64,000 nucleotides of DNA from G963663495 sp963663495 (GCA_963663495.1 OY760427.1:1674001-1738000); one strand, 5' to 3'. Positions 45,947-56,026 are shown, counted from the stretch's first letter. The notes: generated by a model from the letters alone, not told the origin. Made by a program: numbers and translations.

Positions 45947-48900
45947 ATGAAGAAACGGACGCTTTGTGCTTCTTTGATGGTTTGTGCAGCGGTGGTGCAG
46001 GCCCAGACAACAGCCACATACGAAGTCACCTTCACCTCCACATGGAGCTCAGCCACGCATCCGACCAATTTTCCGTCAAGCCCGCATTATTCCGGACTGA
46101 TCGGCGGGACCCACAATAGTAGTGCCACCTTCTGGGAGACCGGGAGTACGGCATCTCTCGGCATAAAGCAGATGGCAGAGTTCGGCTCGAAGTTGGCCCT
46201 TCAGTCAGAGGTACAGACGGCCATTGCGGACGGAACAGCGGAGCGAGTCCTCAGCGGCGGTGGCATTGGTCGGTCGCCGGGTCTGACCAGGATGACATTT
46301 GATGTTAGCGAAGATTTCCCGCTGGTGACTCTCACATCCATGTTAGCTCCCAGCCCGGACTGGTTTGTCGGCGTGAATGGCCAGTCTTTGCGCTCTTCCA
46401 CAGGCTGGGAGGATGAGATCATCGTTGAATTGTTCGTCTACGATGCAGGCACCGATAGCGGCTCGAATTATACCTCCGCAAACCAAGCTACTAGTCCACA
46501 GGAGAACATAGCCCGGATGACCGACGATCCGTTCGTCTATAATGGAGAGGTGCGATCCGTAGGCACGTTTGTGTTTGAGTTGCAATCTGCGACTGCCCCG
46601 CCAGGGTTAACGGTGACGCCTCTTTCGGTGAATGTGGCGGAAGGAGAATTGGGGGAGGATGTATCCATAGCGCTCACCGTGGCTCCAACCGGAAATGTAA
46701 CCGTGCGTGTAAGTGCGCAGGAAGAACTCGCTCAGAAGGTTAGCCTGAGCGATACTAGTCTGACTTTTACAACATCCAACTGGGGTACCGTGCAGACGGT
46801 TACTATTACTGCGCAGGATGATGAAAATATTGTAGATGAGTTGGGCACAGTCTCCATCACTGCCAGTGGGGGAGGGTATGCAGGTGTATCAGAGAGTGTG
46901 ATGGTCAGAGTACATGACGATGACATGGGGGCATTGACCGTGACGCCTCAGTCGCTGGATTTGACGGAAGGAGGGGCAGGAAAGGAGCTGGCAGTACAAT
47001 TGGCCACATTTCCAGAGGGGGATGTGTCGGTTAGCGTGAGCGTCAGTAGTGAGTTGGCTCAAAAGGTGACCGTGGCTCCATTAAGTCTCACGTTCCCGAT
47101 AACCAACTGGGTTAGCGCGCAGGTCGTCACTGTTACTGCACAGGAGGATGACGATGATGTTGATGATGCGGGGATGATCATCTTCACTGGGAATGGCGGA
47201 GGGTTTGTAGATGCATTGGAGGGTGTGCCGGTAACGGTGGAAGATGATGATGCAGCCGAATTGGTTGTTGAGTTGGATTCTCTTTCCGTGATGGAGGGAG
47301 GGGTTGGGATGATGGTCGAGGTTTCCCTCGGTGCACAGCCGACGGGGACTGTAGCGGTTGCTGTCAGCGCAACGGGGGGGCTGGTGGGGAAGGTGTCGTT
47401 TAGCCCTGCGAGCTTGGAGTATACTGTTGCAGACTGGCAGGTGCCTCAGGTGGTGACTGTCAGGGCGGATCAGGATGAGGATGTGGAGGATGAGTCGGGA
47501 GTAATGGAATTGAAGGCTACAGGTGGCGGGTACGATGGTACGGTCGCGCAAGTGTTGATAGCGGTAAGCGACGATGACATGTTAGTGGACATGTGCTATA
47601 TGACGGAGAGCGAGCGGAGTGCACCTCCTTCAGATCACATGATTTCTGCGAGCAACGAGGGATACTGGATGACTAGCGGGATAGAGATTCTGGACACGAC
47701 GGGCACGGCTGTGCAGATAAAAGGAGTTGGGCTTGGTGGTTGGCTGATGCCGGAGGGCTACATGTTGCATACACCGCAGGCATCTCCTCGCGAGATTGAG
47801 GCGGGTATATCGGAGTTGATAGGTGAGGCTGGGGCCGAGGAGTTTTGGGAGTTGTATCGTCAATTTTACGTACGCGAGGCGGACGTAGCGGCGATCAAGG
47901 AATGGGGATTTGACCACATTCGGTTGCCGTTCCACTATAATCTGTTCTATGATGATGAGAGCGAGATGTTTGATGAGGCGGGTTTTGATTTGCTGGACAG
48001 GTTTCTGGAATGGTGCAGAGAGCATGGGCTTGGGGTAATTCTGGACATGCACGCGGCGCCTGGTGCGCAGAGCGAGCATAATATTGCGGACAGCGATGGG
48101 GAGGCTCGTTTGTGGACGCAGCCGGAAATCTATTGGCCGATTGCGCGGCGGATCTGGACGGAGATAGCGCGGCGTTATGCTGAGGAGAAGCTGATAATTG
48201 GATATGATCTGCTAAACGAGCCGGTTACTCCTGACGGGGTTGATACGGCTTTGCTGGGGACGTATTACAGGTGTTTGGTGCCGGCGGTGCGCAAAGTGGA
48301 TCCGCACCACATAGTGTTTATAGAGGGGAATTTTTTCGCCACCGATTTCGGCGTTATTGAGGAGCCGTTTGATCCCAACATGGTGTATACCTTCCACAAG
48401 TACTGGAACGCTGCCAACCAAGGCACGATCAACTATCTCTTGGATTTGCGCAATAATGCACAAAGGCCATTGTGGCTCGGCGAGACAGGTGAGAACTCCA
48501 ATGTGTGGTTTGCTGCGGTAGTGAAGCTGATGGGGGATCACAACATAGGATGGAATTGGTGGACTCACAAGAAGATATTAACGACGACGAGTCCGTTATC
48601 AGCGCCGTTTGCGGAGGGCTACCAGGAGGTATTGGAATTTTGGAGGGGGGAGGGTCCTCGTCCTACGGAAGAGGACGCTCGTTCGGCGCTGCTGGGTATG
48701 GCGCGGGGGTTGGACATAGAAAACTCGGAGCTTCGGCATGGCGTATTGGGTTCGCTGTTCGACCCGGACTTTTTTCGGTCTCGGAAGCCGTTCAGGGAGG
48801 GGGAGTTTATTACAGAACATGCCATCCCAGGGCAGATTCATGCTGCCGACTACGACTTGGGTGGGCACGGGTGGACCTACTTTGATACCGACTATCAGGC

Positions 48901-49606
48901 GATAGATGGTAGGCCGGGAGGGGGAAACAGTGGGGCGAGTTATCGTAACGATGGCGTGGACATCCAAGTCTCGAAAGATCCGGAGGGGTTCAGGTACAAT
49001 GTGGGATGGACTCATCAAGGGGAATGGTTGACGTACACGGTACGTGTGGCGGAGGCTGGCGCGTATGACATTGAAGCCCGGGTAGCCAGCGAGGCGGGAG
49101 GCGGAGCATTTCGTCTGATTCTGGGTGGGGAAAGCATTGGTGAAATTGAAGTAGCAAGCACCGGTGGGTGGCAGGACTGGGAGTCGCGGTACCTGCGGTC
49201 TGTGGATCTCCCTGCAGGGCAACACGAGATGCGGATATACTTTACCGAGTCGGATGTGAACCTGAACACCTTGTTTTTCAGGCCTGCAGAGAACCGTACG
49301 GCAGTGGCGGCCGAGGAAATACCTTTGGATGTGGAGGTAACGGCAGTGTACCCGAACCCGTTCGGTGAGGAGATGAATGTGGAATTCAGGTTACCGGAGC
49401 GTGGTAGTGTGCGGGCAGAGATGTTTGACATGTTAGGGCGCCGCGTCTATGAGACTTCGGATCTGTCGCATGATGCAGGGCAGCATGCTCTACCGCTGCG
49501 TCCCGGTTTGGTGCCAGGAGTTTACATGCTGCGGCTGGACATTCAAATGGATCAGGAGACGGTTGTTATCCTGCGACCGGTTACTGTCGTCGGCAGCCTT
49601 AGATGA
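45947..49606 (+). CDS. Second giant GH5 protein (3 beta repeats, otherwise same architecture)
   Basis: 1219 aa from ATG 45947 (MKKRTLCASLMVCAAVVQAQ, a signal peptide); a longer frame from 45809 overlaps hisI and is rejected. A spondin-N-like domain is followed by only three beta repeats (starting LTVTPLSVNVAEGE, LTVTPQSLDLTEGG, LVVELDSLSVMEGG). Then come GH5, CBM6-like and T9SS sorting domains identical in protein sequence to the first gene from about residue 426 onward. The N-terminal 425 residues are diverged, so the genes share a recently homogenised 3' half. Predicted secreted/surface hydrolase. Confidence 0.88.
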   Translation: MKKRTLCASLMVCAAVVQAQTTATYEVTFTSTWSSATHPTNFPSSPHYSGLIGGTHNSSATFWETGSTASLGIKQMAEFGSKLALQSEVQTAIADGTAERVLSGGGIGRSPGLTRMTFDVSEDFPLVTLTSMLAPSPDWFVGVNGQSLRSSTGWEDEIIVELFVYDAGTDSGSNYTSANQATSPQENIARMTDDPFVYNGEVRSVGTFVFELQSATAPPGLTVTPLSVNVAEGELGEDVSIALTVAPTGNVTVRVSAQEELAQKVSLSDTSLTFTTSNWGTVQTVTITAQDDENIVDELGTVSITASGGGYAGVSESVMVRVHDDDMGALTVTPQSLDLTEGGAGKELAVQLATFPEGDVSVSVSVSSELAQKVTVAPLSLTFPITNWVSAQVVTVTAQEDDDDVDDAGMIIFTGNGGGFVDALEGVPVTVEDDDAAELVVELDSLSVMEGGVGMMVEVSLGAQPTGTVAVAVSATGGLVGKVSFSPASLEYTVADWQVPQVVTVRADQDEDVEDESGVMELKATGGGYDGTVAQVLIAVSDDDMLVDMCYMTESERSAPPSDHMISASNEGYWMTSGIEILDTTGTAVQIKGVGLGGWLMPEGYMLHTPQASPREIEAGISELIGEAGAEEFWELYRQFYVREADVAAIKEWGFDHIRLPFHYNLFYDDESEMFDEAGFDLLDRFLEWCREHGLGVILDMHAAPGAQSEHNIADSDGEARLWTQPEIYWPIARRIWTEIARRYAEEKLIIGYDLLNEPVTPDGVDTALLGTYYRCLVPAVRKVDPHHIVFIEGNFFATDFGVIEEPFDPNMVYTFHKYWNAANQGTINYLLDLRNNAQRPLWLGETGENSNVWFAAVVKLMGDHNIGWNWWTHKKILTTTSPLSAPFAEGYQEVLEFWRGEGPRPTEEDARSALLGMARGLDIENSELRHGVLGSLFDPDFFRSRKPFREGEFITEHAIPGQIHAADYDLGGHGWTYFDTDYQAIDGRPGGGNSGASYRNDGVDIQVSKDPEGFRYNVGWTHQGEWLTYTVRVAEAGAYDIEARVASEAGGGAFRLILGGESIGEIEVASTGGWQDWESRYLRSVDLPAGQHEMRIYFTESDVNLNTLFFRPAENRTAVAAEEIPLDVEVTAVYPNPFGEEMNVEFRLPERGSVRAEMFDMLGRRVYETSDLSHDAGQHALPLRPGLVPGVYMLRLDIQMDQETVVILRPVTVVGSLR

Positions 49607-49611
49607 TCCAG
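47224..49611. repeat. 2388-bp repeat, copy 2 (3' half of GH5 gene 2)
   Basis: Partner of 42836-45223 at a fixed offset of 4388 bp. Similarity fades gradually over about 25 bp after the stop codon (CCAGGTAGC versus CCAGCTGAC) and stops sharply upstream of 47224. Confidence 0.93.
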
Positions 49612-49749
49612 GTAGCATCAAACTCCACAATGCGCCCTCGATAGCGGATTAGGCGCTGCAGCAGCCTTAAACTGGAGGGAGGGATCTTACGGACTTACCG
49701 CTCCGCTTGGACGGTTTGTCTGTACGTTGAGGGAAGGGTTGTTTGTGAC

Positions 49750-50492
49750 AGCCGGATGCGCGTGCGTATCGCTAAAGCTCCTTTGCAGATCAGTTCTCCG
49801 CATGTTCGCCAAGCGTCGCATCTCCATGGATGTGGCAGTGCTCTGGGTGCGCGAAGACGCGTAGCTCTACCGTTCTAGCGTTGTCAGTAATGGGCGCGGT
49901 CCAGCTTGCTGCAGGGGAACGCGCAGGTCTCGAACGAGACCCCCTTTGCGTCGCAAGTCTGTGGCACTCATGCCGACAGTTGCAAGCTCTGGTTGGATAC
50001 GGGCTACCGTTGGTATGGTACGAGAGTCAATGCGGCGAGGGACATGCAATAGTGCGGTAGAGTCCACGATGCGGCTCATTTGGACCGTCATGTGCGTCGT
50101 GTTCTTTCCTCCAGTCATATACCGACCCCCATGGTATTGATCTGGCGTACATCGGTGCGATATTGACGGCGGATGGGGACATCGTAGCGGCTGTGCCAGA
50201 TGCCAGCACGAGTGAGAGCCAGCCCGTATGTTCGAGGTCGCCGGCCCGTCGCTAAAGAATGGTGTCAGATAGCCACAGACCGGCCGGACTGCGGGAGCAT
50301 CACCACAGAGTCCTTACCGCGGGGCGCTACCTCACGGACATTTTCAGTCGTAATCAGGTCCATGCCTTCCCTGCTATGGCATGAAGAAAGCTGCTGCACC
50401 ACCCCAGGATCGTGATCGGGTGGTAACGTACGGTGGCGCTTAACAACCACTATTTATGACCCCAGTCGGCAGAAGGCTTGTGCCATTTTCAT
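49750..50492 (-). pseudogene. Pyridine nucleotide-disulfide oxidoreductase, middle/C-terminal part (decayed)
   Basis: On the minus strand, in shifting frames, I read MKMAQAFCRLGS then a stop, HDPGVVQQLSS, EGMDLITTENVREVAPRGKD, ATGRRPRTYGLALTRAGI, QYRTDVRQINTMGVG, then VPRRIDSRTIPTVARIQPEL and VGMSATDLRRKG. This follows mercuric-reductase/dihydrolipoamide-dehydrogenase-like proteins through the NAD domain into the dimerisation domain. Stops and frameshifts make it a pseudogene. Its first 34 residues lie on the other side of tnpB copy E at 51524-51626. Confidence 0.75.
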
Positions 50493-51523
50493 GGGAATTA
50501 TATACGTGAGTGACCAACTGTACACAGTGAGGCACTAGTATCAATTTCACGGGTCATAGGGGTCGGTAACCCGAACGCCCCTCGCCGTGCAGCAGCCCCA
50601 ATCCCGGAGGCCAGTATGTTTGCAGCCGCATTCAGGTCTGCATGATCCGCATGTCCACAGGACATATACGTGAATGTGCTCTGCGTCTTACGGGTACTCG
50701 CTTCTGTGTGCCCACACACAGAACACCGCTGACTGGTATAGGCAGCGGTAACCTTTATCACCTTGCGGCGCCCATAGCCCAGCATCTGATCCAGCTGGCC
50801 CCAACCTGTTCGCAGTATTCCACGGTTGAGGCCAGACTTCTGTCTGACGTTTGTGCCAAAGCTCTCCATCGTCCCCTTAGCTGAACGTGTCATCGCTTTG
50901 ATCTTCAGGTCCTCCAGTATCACCGTTGAGGAGCAATTGGCAATACTGCGACTTACCTGGTGGTTCGCATTCTTGAGGATGTTAGCACGCTTGCGCTGTA
51001 TGCGGGCGATTCTATGCTTCCGCCTGTTACGACGGTTGGAGCCTTTCTTCTGTCTCGCCAGTCTTCGCTGATGCCGCTTCAACTTGGCATCAAGACGCTT
51101 CGTATCCGGTTGTCTGATAATGCTTGTATCGCCCTCTGTGGAGACCATAGCGACCTGCCCGCAATTACGGTCAATGCCTACAGCACCGCCGGTATCCTCT
51201 ATTACAGGTGCCTCCATCTTGTAGCAGATGACAGCATACCCTTTGCCGGCGTTCTTCTTTACAGTGGCTTTGACGGGTATACCATCAGGGTACGGGTTGC
51301 CTCCCCGCCTGCGGAGCGCCATATATCCCACTTTCGGGATATACAGCTTGCCATCCCGAACCCTTACGTTATCCGGGATCGTGAACGAAGGCGTACTACC
51401 ACGTCTGGAACGGAATCTCGGTCTTCTCTTACCCTCCTTGAAGAATGCCTTCCATGCATCCGCTTAATATTTCAATGTGTATCTAACGACACCAAAGGAG
51501 TATTCGGGTAGCCACTCGACCGT
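50493..51523. mobile_element. tnpB composite, copy E, right end missing
   Basis: Starts with the full terminal repeat GGGAATTATATACGTGAG at 50493 and breaks off at 51523 inside the 5' part of tnpB. The start codon, 5' inverted repeat and MITE half are all lost. The left octamer ATTTTCAT has no partner at the right junction. It lies inside the oxidoreductase pseudogene, of which about 150 codons are also missing. One deletion probably removed the right end of the element and part of the gene. Confidence 0.88.
50498..51523 (-). pseudogene. tnpB: tnpB copy E, 5'-truncated
   Basis: An open frame of 277 codons (50498-51331) retains RuvC-I (AVGIDRNCGQ), RuvC-II (VILEDLKIKAM), the zinc finger and RuvC-III. 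It is cut by a stop where CGCCTGATATT of other copies reads CGCTTAATATT near 51464, and beyond that the N-terminal wedge/recognition region is missing. The catalytic half could still be expressed, but without the N-terminal domain guide-RNA-directed cleavage is unlikely. Confidence 0.88.
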
Positions 51524-51626
51524 ACCGTTCGGTCAACAGTGGATGGGCACCGAGGTTTGCAATCAAGCTTGCCATTGATAAGCTGCCGGCTTCTGCGCCA
51601 ATGACCATGACATCGTAAGTCTTCGT
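51524..51626 (-). pseudogene. Oxidoreductase pseudogene, N-terminal fragment
   Basis: The minus strand reads (T)KTYDVMVIGAEAGSLSMAS then LIANLGAHPLLTER up to the tnpB copy E junction. This is the FAD-binding Rossmann start of the pyridine nucleotide-disulfide family. The expected ATG is ACG, so the start is mutated. It begins 10 bp after the stop of the upstream DUF5916 gene, suggesting a former two-gene operon. Confidence 0.7.
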
Positions 51627-51635
51627 GCACAGCCG

Positions 51636-53825
51636 TCAGCGGGATATCGTGTGGGTGTATTTTATAAGGATGGTCTGCCTATCATCCCTGGGGAGTGCGT
51701 GCTCCATGCCGTTGTGGCTCGTGTTGTATACGATCCAAAGGTCGTTGCCTTCCCGGAAGTTGTAACGGAATCGTACATTCGCTGAGATGTTGTCTAGTGC
51801 ATCATTCCATTGGACAAAAGTGTTGGTGGACAGTCTTGTATTGAAAGCAGATCCCACACGGATACGAACAAGATGGATACCAAGCGACGCTCTCCGCTCC
51901 TTGAAGCGGATATGGCTATAACTGTAGGATCCAGACAATTCCAGATGGGGTGACACGTACCACACCGGCGATACCCTAACGGTAGTATTGTTGCCATCGT
52001 AGAATGCCCCAAGGTCTACGCTTGGGCGTAGCTGGACCCGGCTGGTGTGGGTGACATGATACGACCCTCCGACGCGCCAGAACTGATAGTTACCTGCTGG
52101 TACCTCAAGTCTGTCCGCGATGCGGAACGAGTTCTGGGGGGCTTCCCGAATAAACCGAACTTCGATGTTGCCTCCTGCTCCTGACTTGGCGCTGAAGGCC
52201 CATTCCGGCCGAATTTCGCTGGACGCCACACCCCAATCCCGGTTGCGCAAGAACGTGATTCCATCCACACTGAATGTGTGCCAAATGAGCGAAGAGGAGC
52301 TGTGCGGGAGCCATGTGTATGCGCCGCTTTGTCGCAGGAGAGTAAAGTCGCTGCGTTGCGTGAACCCGGATCCGGGCGTATACATCCGTCCTGCGCGTGC
52401 AAGCGTGGTGTTGTATCCCCATCCACGGCGCCTGCGTCGATCCAACTCAAGCGTAAATCGTGCCGAGTTGAGTCCACGTTGCGCGCCGCTATCAAGGTGC
52501 ACACTGTCAAAAGTCTGTGCCCACTGCAGAACGAGGTAGTCGTCTCCCCGCAGCCGGACGACGCTATCCAGTCCATAGGCCACATTGTAGGTGCCTTCCA
52601 CATTTACGCGGCTTGTGGTCATGACCCCTGCATACGAGAATGGATTGAACACCTGGCGCCGCAGTCGTGCGACGCCGAAGTTTTCTGCCGGCATGGGCCC
52701 GTGACGCTCGGTCATGAGGGTCATCAAGCCAACGTCCCACGGACCGCGCCGTCCGACTAGGCGTGCACCGCCGAGCAATCCTACCTGCTCGCCGTCGTCG
52801 GTCAGGCCGATCCTGCGGCTATGAAAAAGCCTGCTTACGCCTCCGGTACGAAAATCAAAGATACCGGCGCGCTCTTGAAAGAATTGGCGTTTCTCGGGGA
52901 AAAAAAGAGAGAATCGCGTGAGATTGATTTGCTGATCGTCGGCTTCCGCTTGCGCAAAGTCGGTATTCACGGTGACATCCAGTGTAAGGTCGCGGGTTAG
53001 CCCGTACTTGAGGTCCCCGCCGGCTTGAAAGCTGTGGTCGGGATTGGCACCGGACTGCGTGTCCTGCCCTCCAAGTCCGTACGCCGTAAAGTAGACCGGG
53101 TTGGTGGCCGTGATACCGCGCAATCGGATCTTCTTGGCCAGAGAAGGCTTCAGAAATGCCCAGTTTGCGATAGAAGGCACAGGTGGATACACCAATCGCT
53201 CAGTTTTGCGTGCTACTTTGCGCTGCAGGGTGATGCCCATGGTTACGATGCCATCCTCATCCTGGAACCGAAGGCTGGAGAACGGCACACGCAGCTCGGC
53301 GAACCAGCCGGAGTCAGCCCTTACGGTTTTGACATCCCAATAGGTATTAAAGTCACGGTTTATCCACGCTCCTGTTGCTATGCCACCACCGCTTGCGTCA
53401 TTGGAGATGGCGGCATCAAGCCGATTCCCGACTGGCGTGGTAGTAAACAGTACGGCAGTCTCATTATCATTGAACGTGTCCAGAAGAATCTCAAAATGAT
53501 CATCACCGCTCAGGCGGTCGCGGTAGAGCGTATTGGCGCGAAGCCCGTCTGGATCACTGTCGTACCCGCGTAGCGCTAAGTACAGGTTATCGGCGTCGTA
53601 TGCAACGAGAAATTCTGTATGTTCCGTGGCAGCGGCACCGTTGTCCGGTTCGTATTGCACAGGTATCCATGGCACGACCTCGCTCCATCCTGGTTCGTTG
53701 CTTAAGCCGTCTAGGATGATGGTTTCCGTCAGCCTCGGGATTTCGTAAGGCTGGGTTTGCACGGAAGACGCGGCCAAGCAAGTCCCGGTTATACCGCAGA
53801 CAATGGTACAGCCGATCGTTCTCAA
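51636..53825 (-). CDS. DUF5916 protein with CBM9-like N-terminal domain
   Basis: 729 aa. A signal peptide (MRTIGCTIVCGITGTCLAAS) precedes a CBM9-like beta-sandwich domain (LDGLSNEPGWSEVVPWIPV, EFLVAYDADNLYLALRGYDS). The long DUF5916 region follows (ITLQRKVARKTERLVYPP, DLTLDVTVNTDFAQAEADDQ, FPEKRQFFQERAGIFDF), with a C-terminal set of barrel-like strands. Members are outer-membrane or secreted proteins of Bacteroidota; function is unsettled. It is divergent from cca across a hairpin-bearing intergenic region. Confidence 0.9.
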   Translation of the reverse strand: MRTIGCTIVCGITGTCLAASSVQTQPYEIPRLTETIILDGLSNEPGWSEVVPWIPVQYEPDNGAAATEHTEFLVAYDADNLYLALRGYDSDPDGLRANTLYRDRLSGDDHFEILLDTFNDNETAVLFTTTPVGNRLDAAISNDASGGGIATGAWINRDFNTYWDVKTVRADSGWFAELRVPFSSLRFQDEDGIVTMGITLQRKVARKTERLVYPPVPSIANWAFLKPSLAKKIRLRGITATNPVYFTAYGLGGQDTQSGANPDHSFQAGGDLKYGLTRDLTLDVTVNTDFAQAEADDQQINLTRFSLFFPEKRQFFQERAGIFDFRTGGVSRLFHSRRIGLTDDGEQVGLLGGARLVGRRGPWDVGLMTLMTERHGPMPAENFGVARLRRQVFNPFSYAGVMTTSRVNVEGTYNVAYGLDSVVRLRGDDYLVLQWAQTFDSVHLDSGAQRGLNSARFTLELDRRRRRGWGYNTTLARAGRMYTPGSGFTQRSDFTLLRQSGAYTWLPHSSSSLIWHTFSVDGITFLRNRDWGVASSEIRPEWAFSAKSGAGGNIEVRFIREAPQNSFRIADRLEVPAGNYQFWRVGGSYHVTHTSRVQLRPSVDLGAFYDGNNTTVRVSPVWYVSPHLELSGSYSYSHIRFKERRASLGIHLVRIRVGSAFNTRLSTNTFVQWNDALDNISANVRFRYNFREGNDLWIVYNTSHNGMEHALPRDDRQTILIKYTHTISR

Positions 53826-53887
53826 AGATTGGGGGCGTTATGGAACTGATATCGTTCAAAGGTACGCGATCAACCAGATAGAATTAG

Positions 53888-53922
53888 CTGGAGAACGCCG
53901 CTTGCGTCGCGGCGTTCTCCAG
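53888..53922. promoter_or_regulatory. Perfect 14-bp stem hairpin in a divergent intergenic region
   Basis: CTGGAGAACGCCGC (53888-53901) pairs exactly with GCGGCGTTCTCCAG (53909-53922) around a 7-base loop. It lies 22 bp before the cca start and 63 bp before the DUF5916 start. Because both neighbours point away, a terminator is not expected here; a 5'-UTR structure or operator is possible. No T-tract follows on either strand. Confidence 0.6.
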
Positions 53923-53944
53923 CACACCACCAATCAAGCGTCCT

Positions 53945-55579
53945 GTGGCAAACAATCTTACGCCTTTAATTGATCAATTTGCATACGCAGACTTGCTGCG
54001 AACCGTTGGTACTGTTGCTGCAGCCCGCGATATTTCGGTCTATTCGGTGGGAGGTGTTGTACGAGACCTGCTATTGGGCTTGAAGACGCAGGACCTTGAC
54101 TTTGTTACCGTTGGTGCAGGAACTGGTATTAGACTTGCGCGCTCGGTAGCGCACATGCTTGGTGGCACCACGGTCCATGTTTATGACAAGTTTGGTACCG
54201 CGGCTATTCGCGTACCAGTCGGTGAGGATCGTGCGGTACTGGAATTTGTGGCTGCCCGGCGAGAAAGTTATCGAGGCCATTCTCGGAAGCCGGATGTGGA
54301 GGGAGGAACGCTAGAGGAAGATCTGAAACGCCGCGACTTTACCGTCAATGCCATGGCAGTCTCGCTAGAACCCGGACGCTTCGGGTTACTATTGGATCCG
54401 CATGATGGTCAGCGCGACTTGGAGGCGAGGCAACTTCGTACGCCTCTTCCACCCGGGCGGACATTCAGGGATGATCCGCTGAGGATGGTACGTGCGGCCC
54501 GTTTTGCCGCGCAGCTGGATTTCATGGTGGATGCGGATGTCCTTGTGGCAATGAGGAGTGAGGGGCATCGTATGTGTATCGTGAGTCAGGAGCGGGTTAC
54601 AGAGGAGCTGGAGAGGATGATGTTGTCGCCGGCGCCGTCCACGGGTTGGCATTATTTGGAACAGACAGGCTTGCTTAAAGGCATCTTTCCCGAGCTTGCT
54701 CGTCTGAAGGGTGTTCAAAGCGTGCGAGGACGTAAGCACAAGGATAATTTTCTTCATACGCTTAAGGTGCTTAACAACGTGATTGCTATAGCACCGCCGG
54801 ACGCATATTGGTTGCGATGGGCAGCGCTGCTCCATGATATTGCGAAGCCAAGGGTCAAACGGTTTGCTCCAGGGCCGGGGTGGACATTTCACGGTCATGA
54901 GGACTTGGGCGGGCGGATGGTACCGAAAATTTTTCAGCGCCTCCGCCTTCCGTTGGACGAACGCATGGAGTATGTCCGCAAGCTGGTGGCGCTCCACCAC
55001 CGCCCCGTAGCCTTGGTGGACGACACGGTTACAGACTCGGCGGTGCGGCGGTTGTTGTTTGATGCTGGGGATGCATTGGACGATCTGATGCTTCTTGTTC
55101 GCGCAGATATTACGTCCCGCAACCGACGCCGCGTGGAACGGTACTTACGGGCCTTTGACGAAGTGGAGGAGAAATTCGCCATCGTTGAGGAGAAGGATCA
55201 TCTGCGCAACTTCCAGCCTCCGGTAGATGGCAAGGAAATTATGGAGGCGATTGGAATCGGTGAGGGTATTGCCATAGGTATCATTAAGCACGCGATACGG
55301 GAGGCTATCCTGGAAGGCTCAATCCCGAATGAACATGCTCCTGCCCATGAATTGATGCTACAGATAAAGGACGAAGCGCTGCGACGTGCAGAATTGTTTG
55401 ACTACATGATGCGTAGCCTGAAGGGGCCTGAGCGGCGTGCGATTGGGGCGATCAAGCAGGAACTGTTCAGTGGGGCCATCCCGCCCGAACGTGAAATGGC
55501 CCTCCAGCACCTGTATGCCGCGAAGGATTGTGTTTTACACGAAGCGACAGATGTTAAACGGGCCGAACATCCCACATAA
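53945..55579 (+). CDS. cca: CCA tRNA nucleotidyltransferase / poly(A) polymerase family with HD domain
   Basis: 544 aa from GTG 53945. The class II nucleotidyltransferase head has YSVGGVVRDLLLGLKTQDLD (GG...RD and DxD), TAAIRVPVGEDRAVLEF and EEDLKRRDFTVNAMAVSL. The neck has RTFRDDPLRMVRAARFAAQL. An HD-type motif WLRWAALLHDIAKPRV marks the HD domain. The enzyme adds or repairs the CCA 3' end of tRNAs. The gene ends inside the convergent small gene (26-bp overlap). Confidence 0.93.
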   Translation: MANNLTPLIDQFAYADLLRTVGTVAAARDISVYSVGGVVRDLLLGLKTQDLDFVTVGAGTGIRLARSVAHMLGGTTVHVYDKFGTAAIRVPVGEDRAVLEFVAARRESYRGHSRKPDVEGGTLEEDLKRRDFTVNAMAVSLEPGRFGLLLDPHDGQRDLEARQLRTPLPPGRTFRDDPLRMVRAARFAAQLDFMVDADVLVAMRSEGHRMCIVSQERVTEELERMMLSPAPSTGWHYLEQTGLLKGIFPELARLKGVQSVRGRKHKDNFLHTLKVLNNVIAIAPPDAYWLRWAALLHDIAKPRVKRFAPGPGWTFHGHEDLGGRMVPKIFQRLRLPLDERMEYVRKLVALHHRPVALVDDTVTDSAVRRLLFDAGDALDDLMLLVRADITSRNRRRVERYLRAFDEVEEKFAIVEEKDHLRNFQPPVDGKEIMEAIGIGEGIAIGIIKHAIREAILEGSIPNEHAPAHELMLQIKDEALRRAELFDYMMRSLKGPERRAIGAIKQELFSGAIPPEREMALQHLYAAKDCVLHEATDVKRAEHPT

Positions 55580-55940
55580 GCATCTGATCAATGTCTGCGT
55601 AGTCTACCTCACCTTCCATATCCTCAAAAGAGTAGTCACCCATCGATTGACGTTGCAGTGGGCTCAGGCGATTCCATTGCATGCCCTCTTGGTCCGTAAA
55701 TTCCTCGGGGAATGGGCTCTCCACCACAAAGGTGGAGTGGTAGGAGCGGTAGGTCAACTGAGCTTTGTGCAGTGCCGCACGACGAGCGCCAGGGCGAGAC
55801 ACACTTTGCCCCTCCACACTAAAAGGAGACACCGTGATAGTTGCCACGAAACCTCCATCCTCCAGGTCGGTGTATTCTGGTCGCATCACGGCAAATTCCC
55901 GCGGATGCGGATAGGCACTACGTTCGTTTGTATCAGGCAT
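55554..55940 (-). CDS. Hypothetical protein, 128 aa
   Basis: Not recognised. It is acidic, without signal peptide or membrane helix, and well composed: AVMRPEYTDLEDGGFVATIT, RSYHSTFVVESPFPEEFTDQ, EGMQWNRLSPLQRQSMGDYS. The amino-acid usage looks like a soluble cytoplasmic protein rather than a shadow frame. It is tail-to-tail with cca, overlapping by 26 bp. The tnpB copy F element lies 86 bp upstream of its start. Confidence 0.65.
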   Translation of the reverse strand: MPDTNERSAYPHPREFAVMRPEYTDLEDGGFVATITVSPFSVEGQSVSRPGARRAALHKAQLTYRSYHSTFVVESPFPEEFTDQEGMQWNRLSPLQRQSMGDYSFEDMEGEVDYADIDQMLMWDVRPV

Positions 55941-56026
55941 GGTCAGGATTCGCTGATTGTAGTCCAGTGCAACGGCGAGGCGCAGAGCAGGATTCAGCGG
56001 ATAAGCGTTCGACGCGAGAAACGTTG

